NCBI RefSeq assembly: GCF_009360615.1
Contig: NZ_SPEY01000021.1
Coordinates: 1-60,899, forward strand
Source: Comamonas sp.
GTDB lineage: Bacteria > Pseudomonadota > Gammaproteobacteria > Burkholderiales > Burkholderiaceae_C
DNA length: 60,899 nt
Direction of reading: 5' to 3'
Shown here: in pieces, positions 26,925-36,336 of the stretch
How the letters are laid out: each line of letters opens with the position of its first letter
How positions within the stretch are numbered: the first letter of the stretch is position 1
Notes under the pieces: generated by a model
Database searches by the model: none
What the model was told of the DNA's origin: nothing
Seen by the model: the letters and a program-made list of their open reading frames with translations, nothing else
Translations under genes and position numbers: made by a program

Positions 26925-27540
26925 TTCAGCGTTTTTCGAGACGCAAGGACGCTGTGCTCTTGCGACTTATAAGTATTCGTACAGAGATATGTATCAAATA
27001 AGATTGAATTTCTTATGTGATACGGCATACAGATCAGGGGAGTCTGTATGTGCTACAGCAGTATCCCGGGGAGTTGGCAGATAGAGCTTTTCCACTGCTT
27101 GTATGGGACTTGTTCATTGTAGTTGTGGATTCTGACGGGTGTGGTTACCAAGAAACTTATCCACAGAGAGATTTGAGGATGCGCCTGTATATATCCTGAA
27201 GACAACCATGTGGCAAACCCTGTGGACATTTATGTTAAATTTTTATGAACAAAAAGATTTTTCTGGATTCTGGATTGGCTGTGTTTTTGCAGAGATGGCA
27301 CGGTTTTCAAGTGCTGTGGGTAAGGTTGTTCATAGCTTTCTTCGCTCTTGTCGCTGGCGAAAAGGCATATTTATCCACAAGTCTGATCCAAGACCGTTGG
27401 AGCGGCTGGAGGCGCAGGATTACCCACCGGCAATGCCCGTCGCGCCGGTTTGTATGCAAGAGAGCCTGTTTCTGTTGAAATCTGGGAGCAAAGGAGGAGG
27501 AGGGTGAAATCTGTCCACCGCGTGGATAACTTCAAAGCTC

Positions 27541-27577
27541 ACCTTTTGATAGTAGATATTCATTGACTATCAAAGGT
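27541..27577. repeat. inverted repeat in the AT-rich block
   Basis: ACCTTTTGATAG (27541-27552) pairs with CTATCAAAGGT (27567-27577) with one bulged base and a 14-nt loop. Confidence 0.6.
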
Positions 27578-27655
27578 TTGATTGTTTTTTCTCCGAATTT
27601 CAGAGACCAGACATGGTTCCGCCTTTGATCAGGAATTCTTGATACTTTTAGTACT

Positions 27656-27675
27656 CATGTATGAAAAAATACATG
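27656..27675. repeat. short inverted repeat in the AT-rich block
   Basis: CATGTAT and ATACATG, 7-bp arms with a 6-nt GAAAAA loop. Confidence 0.5.
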
Positions 27676-27960
27676 AAAAATGCCTGATTTTTGAGCAAAA
27701 GGCAGGGGAGATGAGTGAGTTGCCTGGGAAATAGTCAAAGCCTGGTTGTCCGAAGGCGGATTTCCCGGTTTCAGACCCTCAGCGGAGTCGGGCTTGCTCT
27801 GCGGCCTTGCTCCGGTTCGCGTCCGTGCCGGGCCTTACCAAACCGTAATGCGTGTGTCATCCACGCAGTGGGATGCTCTTCCTAGCATGGCGCCAACACT
27901 GCAGGTGAAGTCGCGGACGCGCCCGTCACGTCACTTGCCGGACTTGTGAAAGACTGAACG

Positions 27961-29124
27961 ATGTACAAGAGCCTTGTGAGACAGCCGGCAGCGGCACATT
28001 TACCCCATCGGACATTGGCAAGACTGCCGGTGATGGCTGTGGCCGTTGCCGTGGCGGGTCTGCTGATCGGCTGTGATGCCTCCCGGGCCACCGAGGAGGC
28101 GCAGAAGCCGCTTGCCCCACTGCCAAAGGGCTTTATCCAGGTCAAGCCAGCCTCGGTGAAGATGCTGGAGATCGCGCCTGTGGCCGATCCGCAGGGACTG
28201 CAGATGGCCTGGGCTCCTGCGCATGTGGCATTTGTCGAGGACCGCGTGGCTTCGGTCTCGGTGCCGGTCTCGGCGCGTGTCGTGTCTGTCAACGCGCATG
28301 TGGGCGATATGGTCAAGGCCGGAGATCTGCTGGCGACCCTGGTCAGTCCCGATGCACTGCGTACACGCTATGACGTGGCTGCGGCCAAGACGGCACATGA
28401 CGTGGCCGTGGTGGAAGCCCAGCGACAGCAGACCATGGTGGACAAGGGCGTGGGTGTGGAGGTCGATCTGCGTGCCGCACAGGCCAAGCTGCGTGAGACT
28501 TCCCAGGAGCTGGGCCGTGCCCAGGGCACGGCAGCGCTGCTGGGCTCCGGCGGCGGTGATCGCATCGAGCTGCGCGCACCGCGCGCGGGCATCGTGGCCG
28601 AGCGCAAGGCCGTGGTTGGTACGGCGGCTGAACCGGGAGCTGCGCTGTTCATGATTGGCGATCCCCAGGCCATGAATGTGGTCGCCGAGGTGTTCGAGTC
28701 GGACCTGCCCGGCATCCGTCTGGGAAGCCCCGTGCAGGTCGAGGTGCCGCAACTGCCCAAACCGATCAAGGGGACGGTGCGCCACCTGGGGGCCACTCTG
28801 GACAAGGAGTCGCGCCGTGCGGCCGTGGTGGTGGAGCTGAGTGAACAGAACCCGGTGTTGCGTCCCGGCATGCAGGCCAAGGTGGGGGTGCAGCTGTCGA
28901 ATCTGCAGGAGATGCTGATTCCCGTCACTGCCGTGCTGATCAAGGACGAAAGTCGCAGCGTGGTCTATGTGCAGCATGACAACAACCAGTTCGAGGCGCG
29001 TGTGGTGACGCTGGGGCGTCCGTCACGTGGCATGGTGCCGGTGATCAGCGGCCTCAAGGTCGGCGAGAAGATCGTGGTGCGTGGTGGTCTGCTGCTCGAC
29101 GGCGCGGCCAGTCAGCTGCTGTAG
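27961..29124 (+). CDS. RND efflux periplasmic adaptor (CzcB-like membrane fusion lipoprotein)
   Basis: A 387-residue membrane fusion protein. The N-terminus has a lipoprotein signal with lipobox LIGC (Cys38). A lipoyl-type beta-hairpin domain (VSVNAHVGDMVKAGDLLATL) and a helical hairpin (AHDVAVVEAQRQQTMVDKG) follow, then beta-barrel and membrane-proximal domains (RPGMQAKVGVQL). It links the inner-membrane pump to the outer-membrane channel. It is first in an operon with the pump and channel genes, with a 19-nt gap to the pump. Confidence 0.88.
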   Translation: MYKSLVRQPAAAHLPHRTLARLPVMAVAVAVAGLLIGCDASRATEEAQKPLAPLPKGFIQVKPASVKMLEIAPVADPQGLQMAWAPAHVAFVEDRVASVSVPVSARVVSVNAHVGDMVKAGDLLATLVSPDALRTRYDVAAAKTAHDVAVVEAQRQQTMVDKGVGVEVDLRAAQAKLRETSQELGRAQGTAALLGSGGGDRIELRAPRAGIVAERKAVVGTAAEPGAALFMIGDPQAMNVVAEVFESDLPGIRLGSPVQVEVPQLPKPIKGTVRHLGATLDKESRRAAVVVELSEQNPVLRPGMQAKVGVQLSNLQEMLIPVTAVLIKDESRSVVYVQHDNNQFEARVVTLGRPSRGMVPVISGLKVGEKIVVRGGLLLDGAASQLL

Positions 29125-29143
29125 TCCGGCAGGAGCCTGAACC

Positions 29144-32100
29144 ATGCTGAGTTCCTTTATTTCGTTTGTGGTCCACCGCCGGCTGCTGGCGCTTTGCGCC
29201 ACGCTGGCGATTGCCGTCTATGGCGTCTATGCCTATCTGCAGACGGCCATCGAGGCCTATCCCGACGTGACCAATGTGCAGGTCGGGGTGATCACCCAGG
29301 CGCCGGGCCTGGCTCCCGAAGAGGTGGAGCGCCAGATCACCCAGCCGCTGGAGCGTGAGCTCAACGGAACGCCGGGTCTGATATCGCTGCGATCGGAGAG
29401 TTATTTCGGTCTCTCCATGATCAACCTGGTCTTCAACGACGACGCCAAGAGCTTTACGGCGCGCGCCGAGGTCTCGCAGCGTCTGCCGCAGGCGGATCTG
29501 CCCAGTGGCGTGACGCCCGAAATGGCGCCTGACTACACGCCCTTGGGCAAGATCTTCTACTACCGCCTGCAAAGCGACAGACATACTCTGGCGCAGCTGC
29601 GCACCGAGCAGGAGTGGCATGTGGTGCGCGTGCTCAAGCAGGTGCAGGGCGTGGCCGACGTGGTGAGCATTGGCGGCTTCGTCAAGGAATTTCACGTTGA
29701 AGTCGACCCCGAGAAGCTTTACAGCCTGGGCCTGTCGCTGGACGATGTGAGCGACGCGCTCTCCAAATCCAACCGCAACGTGGGTGGCGGCCTGATGCGC
29801 CGTGGCGAGCAGTCCTTCATCATTCGCGGTATCGGCCTGCTGCGCAATCCGCAGGAGATTCAGGATGTGGTCGTTGCCATGCGTGGCAAGGCTCCCGTGA
29901 CCATCGGCGACGTGGCGCGTGTCGCGCAGTCGCATACGCCGCGCCAGGGCTCGGTGGGTATGGACGACCAGAACGATGTGGTGCAGGGCATTGTGCTGCT
30001 CAAGCGCGGCGCCAACCCCTCCATCGTGCTCGATGACATTCATGCCAAGGTCGATGAGCTCAACAGCGGCGGCCTGCCCGAAGGCATGCACATGGTCACC
30101 AACTATGACCGCTCCGATCTGGTGGGCCATACGCTCAAGACCGTGCAGCACAACCTGCTGTTCGGTGCCACGCTGATCGTGGCCGTTCTTTGGCTGTTCC
30201 TGCGCAGCCTGCGCGGCTCGCTGATCGTGGCCACGGTGATCCCGCTGTCGCTGCTCGTGGCCTTCATCGGCCTGCACTGGCTGGGCATGCCTGCCAATCT
30301 GATCTCCATGGGCGCCATCGACTTCGGCATCATGGTGGACGGTGCCGTGGTGCTGGCCGAGAACATCATCCGAAATGCACGGCTGCGCAAGCCGCAGACG
30401 GCCAACGACATGCGCCACATCATTGTGGATTCCGCGGTGGCCGTGGCCAAGCCTACGCTGTTCGCCATGGCCATCGTGATTGCGGCGCTGATCCCCGTGT
30501 TCTCGTTGCAGAGCATCGAAGGCCGCATCTTCCGCCCGCTGGCCATGACCTACAGCTTTGCCCTGCTGGGTGCGCTGGTGTTCGCCATGGGTCTCGTTCC
30601 CGCGCTGTGTGCCTTGCTGCTCAAGCCCAAGCATGTGATGGTGGAAGAGCCCAAGATCTTCGACCGCGCCCACCACGGCTACCAGCACTGGATCGCCAAG
30701 GTGCTGGGCGCAGCCAGGCGCCGCACTGCGGTGATCGCCGTGTTCGTGAGCGTGCTGGTGGTGGCCGGGGTTTCCGCCAAGTGGCTGGGCACCGAGTTCC
30801 TGCCCGAGCTCGATGAGGGCGATGCCTATGTGCTGGTGCAGATGCCGGCTTCCATCTCGCTGGAGAAAGGCCAGGAAGTGCTGCGCGATGTGCGTCTTCG
30901 CCTCAAGGTCTTCCCCGAGGTGATCACCGTCACCACGGAGCAGGGACGTCCGGAATCGGGCACCGACAACGAGACGCTGAACCTGGCCAAGGTGCTGGTG
31001 CGTCTGAAGCCCCATGGTGAATGGCGCAAGGGCTTGACCAAGCCCGCGTTGATCGAGGAAATGCGGGCGACGCTGGGTGAGATTCCCGGTGTGGCCTTCA
31101 ACTTCGCACAGCCCATTCGCGACAGCGTGGAAGAGTCCACATCGGGCGCGCGTGGTCAGGTCGTGCTCAAGCTGTTCGGCCCCGATATTCCCACGCTGCG
31201 CAGCATTCTTCAGCAAACCAAGTCGCTGGTGAAGGACATCAATGGCGTGGTCGATCTGGATCTGTATCGCGACGCTCCGGCACCGCAGGTGCATGTGCAG
31301 TTCGACCGCCAGGCCCTGGCGCGCCAGGGCATTGCCATGGAGGACGCGCAAAAGACCCTGGAAGTGGCCCTGGCCGGCAATGTGGCCACCACTTTGTGGG
31401 AAGGCGAATTCCCCGTTCCCGTGCGCGTGCGCCTGCCCTATGTGGACCGCATGGACGAGGAGCGCATCCGCAACATTGCCATACCGCTGCCCGATGGCGG
31501 CTCGGTGCCGCTGGGTTCGGTCGGTACGGTCAGCATGAAGATCGGCAACTCCTCCATCTTCCGCGAAGGCAATGCACGCTACATGGCGCTCAAGTTCAAC
31601 GTCGAAGGCCGCGATATCGGCTCGGTGGTGAAGGACACGCTGGCCACCTTCAAGCAGAACGTGAAGCTGCCCGAGGGCTATCAGGCCGTCTGGGGCGGAG
31701 AGTGGGAGAACCAGCAGCGCGCGGCTGCGCGTCTGAAGGTGGTGGTGCCGCTGTCGCTGGTCATCGTCTATGCCCTGCTGTTCGGTGCGCTGGGCCAGGC
31801 CCGAAGCGCCGGCATCATCTTGCTGTGCGCGCCGTTTGCCATGGTGGGCGGCATTGCGGCCCTGCATCTGGCGCATATCGAGCTTTCCATCAGCGCGGCC
31901 ATCGGCTTTATTGCCCTGCTCGGGCAGGTGGCCCTGGCGGGGCTGCTGGTGGTCTCTGCAGTCGAGGATCTGCGCCGCCAGGGCATGCCCCTGATGCAGG
32001 CGCTGATCGAAGGTGCGGCCGAGCGTATGCGCTCCATCGTTCTGGTGGCGCTGCTGGCGCTGCTGGGCCTGCTGCCCATGGCTCTGTCCACCGGCGTGGG

Positions 32101-32257
32101 CAGCGAAACCCAGCGCCCGTTCGCCTCGGTGATCGTCGGAGGCATGGTGGTGCTGCCCCTGGTGGCGCTGGTGCTGCTGCCCGTGCTGTATGCCTTGCTG
32201 GGCCCCAAGAACATGTTGACGCAGGAAGAACGTGATGAAAGCGCTCAGGATGAATAA
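29144..32257 (+). CDS. heavy-metal RND efflux pump (CzcA/CusA family)
   Basis: A 1037-residue HME-RND transporter with twelve predicted membrane helices and two large periplasmic loops. The fourth-helix signature reads DFGIMVDGAVVLAEN (Asp393, Asp399, Glu406), the form found in divalent-cation pumps of the CzcA type (Zn, Co, Cd, Ni) rather than the Cu/Ag CusA form. Substrate assignment to Zn/Co/Cd/Ni is inferred from this motif only. It overlaps the outer-membrane gene start by 23 nt. Confidence 0.9.
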   Translation: MLSSFISFVVHRRLLALCATLAIAVYGVYAYLQTAIEAYPDVTNVQVGVITQAPGLAPEEVERQITQPLERELNGTPGLISLRSESYFGLSMINLVFNDDAKSFTARAEVSQRLPQADLPSGVTPEMAPDYTPLGKIFYYRLQSDRHTLAQLRTEQEWHVVRVLKQVQGVADVVSIGGFVKEFHVEVDPEKLYSLGLSLDDVSDALSKSNRNVGGGLMRRGEQSFIIRGIGLLRNPQEIQDVVVAMRGKAPVTIGDVARVAQSHTPRQGSVGMDDQNDVVQGIVLLKRGANPSIVLDDIHAKVDELNSGGLPEGMHMVTNYDRSDLVGHTLKTVQHNLLFGATLIVAVLWLFLRSLRGSLIVATVIPLSLLVAFIGLHWLGMPANLISMGAIDFGIMVDGAVVLAENIIRNARLRKPQTANDMRHIIVDSAVAVAKPTLFAMAIVIAALIPVFSLQSIEGRIFRPLAMTYSFALLGALVFAMGLVPALCALLLKPKHVMVEEPKIFDRAHHGYQHWIAKVLGAARRRTAVIAVFVSVLVVAGVSAKWLGTEFLPELDEGDAYVLVQMPASISLEKGQEVLRDVRLRLKVFPEVITVTTEQGRPESGTDNETLNLAKVLVRLKPHGEWRKGLTKPALIEEMRATLGEIPGVAFNFAQPIRDSVEESTSGARGQVVLKLFGPDIPTLRSILQQTKSLVKDINGVVDLDLYRDAPAPQVHVQFDRQALARQGIAMEDAQKTLEVALAGNVATTLWEGEFPVPVRVRLPYVDRMDEERIRNIAIPLPDGGSVPLGSVGTVSMKIGNSSIFREGNARYMALKFNVEGRDIGSVVKDTLATFKQNVKLPEGYQAVWGGEWENQQRAAARLKVVVPLSLVIVYALLFGALGQARSAGIILLCAPFAMVGGIAALHLAHIELSISAAIGFIALLGQVALAGLLVVSAVEDLRRQGMPLMQALIEGAAERMRSIVLVALLALLGLLPMALSTGVGSETQRPFASVIVGGMVVLPLVALVLLPVLYALLGPKNMLTQEERDESAQDE

Positions 32258-33530
32258 GTGGCACTCCCTGGCCATGGCTGCCGCACTGTGCTGCGGTGCG
32301 CTCGGTGGCCTTGCCCATGCTGCCGATGCGATGGACGCGCCAGCGCAGAGCAGTGCTGCAGCGGGCCGTATGGCGGCCCCCGTGCAGCCTGTGACCCTGC
32401 AGGAATATCTGCGCATCGTGGTGCAGAACCAGCCCAATCTGGCTGCCGATCGCATGCAGCTGGATCTGGCCAGGGCCGACAGCAAGACCGCTGCCACCAT
32501 CACCAATCCTGCCATGCATTACTCCAGCAAGCGCGGCGAAAAGGAATGGGGTGTTGAGCAGGCCATTCCCATCTTCGGCCAGCGCGGCATGCGCATCGAG
32601 AACGCCAGGCTGGGCGAGAAGGCCGCAGAGGCCAACGCCGACGTGGCGGTCGCCGTCACCATGAGCGATGCCGCCCATGCCTTCAATGAGCTGCTGGTGG
32701 CACAGCAGCGCTATCAGGTGTGGTTGGCTGCCCGTGATGAGCTGGAGAAGGCCGGCAACATCGTCAGGGGTCAGATCGAAGCCGGTACACGCAGCCGCTA
32801 TGACGGCGCGCGACTGAACCTGCAGCAGGCCCAGATGAGCATGCAGGTCAGCAAGGCGCAGGCCGCCTTGCGGGATGCCGCATCGCGTGTGGCTGCCATT
32901 GCGGCCCTGCCTCAATGGCAGGTGCGTGTGGAAGGCAGCCTGCAGGCCACCGATCTGCGCAAGGCACCCGGCTACGAGCAGCTGTGGAACCAGGCGCAGA
33001 TCCAGTTGCCGAGCCTGCGTGCCGCGCAGGCCGAGCTGGACAGAGCACGCCAGAAGATCCAGCTCGAGCAGCGGGAAGCGCTGCCCACTCCATCCATCGG
33101 TCTCGCCCGCATCCGCAATAGCGTGGACGGCAGTTTCAACCAGGTGGGCGTGAGCGTGGAGATCCCGCTGTTCGACCGCCGCCAGGGCCCCATCGAGCGC
33201 GCCAAGGTCGAGGCCGACCAGGCCGAGCTGCGCCGCGATGCGGCCTGGCTGGCCGCGCAGTCCGAACTGCAGCGTGCCTTGCAGCAACTGTCGCTGCGCC
33301 GCACTGCCGTGCGAGACTACGAGAAGGAAGGGCTGGCGCAGATTGCGCCGCTGCACCAGATGGCTCAGGACGCCTACAAGTTGGGCAAGGGCACGATTCT
33401 GGAGCTGATCGATGCGCTGGGCTCGATCACCGAGCACCGGCTGGAGCATCTGGAGCTGGTCAAGGACATGCTGGACGCCGAGTGGGAAGTGCGTCTGGCC
33501 AGCGGCGATCTGCCACAGGTGCAGCCTTGA
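32235..33530 (+). CDS. TolC-family outer-membrane efflux protein (CzcC-like)
   Basis: A 431-residue protein with a signal peptide (ending LAHAADA) and long alpha-helical repeats of the TolC/CzcC family, including LVAQQRYQVWLAARDELEKA and the duplicate near the C-terminus. It forms the outer-membrane channel of the tripartite pump. The ATG at 32235 lies inside the pump gene behind GGAAGAA, indicating translational coupling. Gene order adaptor-pump-channel differs from czcCBA. Confidence 0.87.
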   Translation: MKALRMNKWHSLAMAAALCCGALGGLAHAADAMDAPAQSSAAAGRMAAPVQPVTLQEYLRIVVQNQPNLAADRMQLDLARADSKTAATITNPAMHYSSKRGEKEWGVEQAIPIFGQRGMRIENARLGEKAAEANADVAVAVTMSDAAHAFNELLVAQQRYQVWLAARDELEKAGNIVRGQIEAGTRSRYDGARLNLQQAQMSMQVSKAQAALRDAASRVAAIAALPQWQVRVEGSLQATDLRKAPGYEQLWNQAQIQLPSLRAAQAELDRARQKIQLEQREALPTPSIGLARIRNSVDGSFNQVGVSVEIPLFDRRQGPIERAKVEADQAELRRDAAWLAAQSELQRALQQLSLRRTAVRDYEKEGLAQIAPLHQMAQDAYKLGKGTILELIDALGSITEHRLEHLELVKDMLDAEWEVRLASGDLPQVQP

Positions 33531-33652
33531 GCGAGGCAGGGGAGATGGCCCAAACCCCTGCACCACCTCCTGATGCTGCGGTGCCGTCGGCTGCGAACGC
33601 GGATGCAACGGCTTATAGTGTCTGTCCACCAACGGCCAGAGACAGACTCCGC

Positions 33653-34357
33653 ATGTACCGCTACCTCATCATCGAAGACGATGCGCTCAATGCGCGTTAC
33701 ATCGCTGAAGGGTTGCGCCAGCAGGGCGCGCATGTCAGCGTCTGCGGTGACGGCGTGCAAGGCATCGCCCAGGCGGTGGGCGAGAACTGGGATGTCATCA
33801 TCCTCGACCGCATGCTGCCCAATGGCTTTGACGGACTGCAGATTCTGCAGGCGCTGAGGTCCATGGGAAAGCAGACCCCGGTGCTGGTGCTCAGCGCCCT
33901 GTCTGCCACGGACGAGAGAGTGCGCGGGCTCAAGGCCGGCTGCGATGACTATCTGACCAAGCCCTTTGCATTTTCCGAGCTGTCGGCCAGGCTCGAAGCC
34001 CTGGTGCGCCGTGCCCAGATCCCGGCTCCCACGCGCGAGATGCAGGTGGCCGATCTGCGCGTCAACCTGATTTCGCGCAGTGCCGAGCGAGCCGGCCAGC
34101 CGCTTTCGCTGCAACCGCGCGAATTCCGCCTGCTGGCGTTTCTCATGCAGCACGCGCACCAGATCGTCACGCGTACCATGCTGCTGGAGTCGGTCTGGGA
34201 TTACCGCTTCGATCCGCAGACCAATGTGATCGACGTGCACATCAGCCGCTTGCGCAGCAAGGTGGACAAAGGCTTTGCCACGCCTCTCATCCATACCGTG
34301 CGCGGTGTGGGCTACAGCCTCTCGGACCAGCCGCAAGACCTGCCCGAGGTGGTCTGA
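33653..34357 (+). CDS. OmpR/PhoB-family response regulator (CzcR-like)
   Basis: A 234-residue regulator. The receiver domain has the acidic pocket IIEDD, phosphoacceptor Asp52 (IILDRMLP) and Lys102 (YLTKPFAF). A C-terminal winged-helix domain follows (LQPREFRLLAFLMQHAHQIV, then NVIDVHISRLRSKVD). It lies 122 nt after the efflux channel gene, and its stop overlaps the kinase start (ATGA). It most likely activates the metal efflux operon. Confidence 0.9.
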   Translation: MYRYLIIEDDALNARYIAEGLRQQGAHVSVCGDGVQGIAQAVGENWDVIILDRMLPNGFDGLQILQALRSMGKQTPVLVLSALSATDERVRGLKAGCDDYLTKPFAFSELSARLEALVRRAQIPAPTREMQVADLRVNLISRSAERAGQPLSLQPREFRLLAFLMQHAHQIVTRTMLLESVWDYRFDPQTNVIDVHISRLRSKVDKGFATPLIHTVRGVGYSLSDQPQDLPEVV

Positions 34358-35754
34358 TGGTGCGCTCCAGACCCTGGAGTTCGCTGGCCTTCAGGCTGGC
34401 GCTCAGCTATGGCGGCCTGATGGTGCTGACCATGGCCATTGTGCTCGCGGTCTTCTATGTCCAGACTGTGGGCGTGGTGCGGGTGAGGCTCGACAAGCAG
34501 GCCGAAAACCATGTACGCAGACTGATGGAGCATTCGGCCAAATACGGGCCGGGAGCGCTGGAGAGCGAGATACTGCAGACCATTCGTGACGGCGTGAACA
34601 CCGACACGGAAATCCTCATCCTCATGAACCCGCAGGGCGAGACCATTGTCAGCAATGCAGAGGTCTATCCCCCGCGCAGGCTCAGCATCATGGGGGTGCG
34701 CGAGCTGACCGTGAAGCGCAACGGACGGTTGATGGTCGGGCGGGTGGCCGTCGTGGAAATGCCCAATGGCAATCTCCTGGCGGTGGGCAGCGACATGCAG
34801 CTGCAGCGCGACATGGAGGAGCTGTTCGGTCAGGCCAGCCTGCTGGCGGCTGTGGCGGCCTGCATCATGGCTCTGATCGGTGCCATCGTCTTCAGGCGCG
34901 TGGTGGACGAGCGCGCGGCGGCCATTCGCAGCACCATGTCGCGCGTGGCGGCCGGTGAACTGCGCCAGCGTATTCCGGTCGATCAGCGCGGCGATGAATT
35001 CACGCTGCTCAACCGCGATATCAACACCATGCTCGACAGGCTGGAGCAGTTGATGGAAGGCATACGCCATGTCTCCAACAGCATTGCGCACAACCTCAGA
35101 ACGCCGCTGACGCGCATTCTGCTGCGCCTGCGCAATGCGCAGCATGCCAGTCCCGAGATGCAGTCCGCCACGCTGGCGCTGGTGGCCGAGGAGGTGGCGG
35201 AGCTGGGCGTGGTGTTCGAGAAGCTGCTGCAGATCGCCGAAGTGGAAAGCGGAGCCAGTCGCAAGAGCTTTGCATCGGTTGATCTGCAGGCCTTGCTGGT
35301 CGATGTGGTGGACTTCTACGAGCCGCTGGTGGAAGACGCCGGAGGCATACTCCGCCTGGACGTGCAGGATGGCGTGCAGGCACTGGGAGATGGCGACCTG
35401 CTGGCCAGCGCCGTTTCCAATCTTGTCGATAACGCCATCAAGTACGGCGCGGCACCCGACGACATTCACGGGGCGGACGTGCTGTTGCGTGCGGCACCAG
35501 CGCAGGAGTTTGGCAGCGACGGTGCCTGGGGCGTGGAGATCACCGTGCAGGACCAGGGCCCGGGTGCAGATCCTCATACCCTGGAGAAGATGACCACCCG
35601 CTTCTACCGCGCGGAATCGGATCGCCCGGGCTATGGGCTGGGCCTCGCCAGCGTGCTGGCCATTGTCCAGCTGCATGGCGGCAAGCTCAGTTTTCACAAC
35701 GCCCATCCTGGCATGATGGCGCGCATCTGGTTGCCTGCCGTGGCCGATGTCTGA
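34357..35754 (+). CDS. sensor histidine kinase (CzcS-like)
   Basis: A 465-residue membrane kinase. Two transmembrane segments at about 15-36 and 161-181 flank a periplasmic sensor of about 125 residues. A HAMP domain, the phosphoacceptor His245 in SIAHNLRTPL, the N box NLVDNAIKYG, the G1 box DQGPG and the G2 box GYGLGLA follow. The residue after the His is Asn where most kinases have Glu or Asp. It pairs with the response regulator and probably senses periplasmic metal. Confidence 0.9.
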   Translation: MVRSRPWSSLAFRLALSYGGLMVLTMAIVLAVFYVQTVGVVRVRLDKQAENHVRRLMEHSAKYGPGALESEILQTIRDGVNTDTEILILMNPQGETIVSNAEVYPPRRLSIMGVRELTVKRNGRLMVGRVAVVEMPNGNLLAVGSDMQLQRDMEELFGQASLLAAVAACIMALIGAIVFRRVVDERAAAIRSTMSRVAAGELRQRIPVDQRGDEFTLLNRDINTMLDRLEQLMEGIRHVSNSIAHNLRTPLTRILLRLRNAQHASPEMQSATLALVAEEVAELGVVFEKLLQIAEVESGASRKSFASVDLQALLVDVVDFYEPLVEDAGGILRLDVQDGVQALGDGDLLASAVSNLVDNAIKYGAAPDDIHGADVLLRAAPAQEFGSDGAWGVEITVQDQGPGADPHTLEKMTTRFYRAESDRPGYGLGLASVLAIVQLHGGKLSFHNAHPGMMARIWLPAVADV

Positions 35755-35772
35755 AGCGTTTCCCCGGTGCTT

Positions 35773-36180
35773 TCAGATCTGCGACAGCGCCTTGTTGCCG
35801 TAGGCACAGAAGCCGGGCTTGGGCCCCTTCTTGGGATGCAGTCTGCAGGTCTCCGGGCGCTTTTCATAGACCGTGCAGCGGCGCGTGTTCTTGTCCAGAA
35901 AATTGCAGTCGCCACCCGCACGGCGGGCCATGGTGAAGATCTCGTGCTTGGGGTTGAAGTGGTCGATCAGGCGCATCTTCAGCAGCCGCCTGGCGATCAG
36001 CTTGGGCTCGATGTTTTCGACCTCGAACGGGTCCACCAGCTCCAGGCGCACCAGATCCGGCAGGCGTACCTCCAGCGGCATGGTGCAGCAATTGGCTGCG
36101 CAGCTGTCACACATGCCGGCTTTGTACTTGCTCCAGGTTTCCAGGCGGTCGACGTCAACAATGCGGATGGAGGATTTCAT
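35773..36180 (-). CDS. YkgJ-family cysteine cluster protein
   Basis: A 135-residue protein with eight Cys residues in the pattern of the YkgJ/zinc- or iron-chelating domain: MCDSCAANCC near the N-terminus, then GDCNFL, RRCTVYEKRPETCRLHP and GFCAYG. The metal and function are unknown. Convergent with the kinase gene (18-nt gap). Confidence 0.85.
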   Translation of the reverse strand: MKSSIRIVDVDRLETWSKYKAGMCDSCAANCCTMPLEVRLPDLVRLELVDPFEVENIEPKLIARRLLKMRLIDHFNPKHEIFTMARRAGGDCNFLDKNTRRCTVYEKRPETCRLHPKKGPKPGFCAYGNKALSQI

Positions 36181-36336
36181 TTCGGGTGGGGCACTTCTGG
36201 GAGAAGCGCGATGCTGCCATGAGATGTCGATGTCTGCCTTGCGCCATTGCTATGAGCAGACCCGGTTCATGGGATTGAGCGGGCTGCGCAGCAGCCTACA
36301 CTGCACGGGCATATCACCATCCACGGGAGAACGATT

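Larger units (their letters stand above)
26925..27960. other. gene-free AT-rich block with DnaA-box-like sequences (right of dinG)
   Basis: No gene is recognised in this stretch between dinG and the efflux operon. It is AT-rich up to about 27,720. Perfect TTATCCACA boxes lie at 27157-27165 and 27371-27379, with a one-mismatch site at 27521-27529 (-). Inverted repeats lie at 27541-27577 and 27656-27675. The final 200 bases are GC-rich and should hold the efflux operon promoter, which I cannot pinpoint. Confidence 0.5.

Noticed and set aside
29054..32515. Very long minus-strand open frame opposite the RND pump
   Set aside because: It mirrors the pump and channel genes, is rich in His/Gln/Arg as expected of antisense frames in GC-rich DNA, and has no domain. 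The plus-strand genes are certain.
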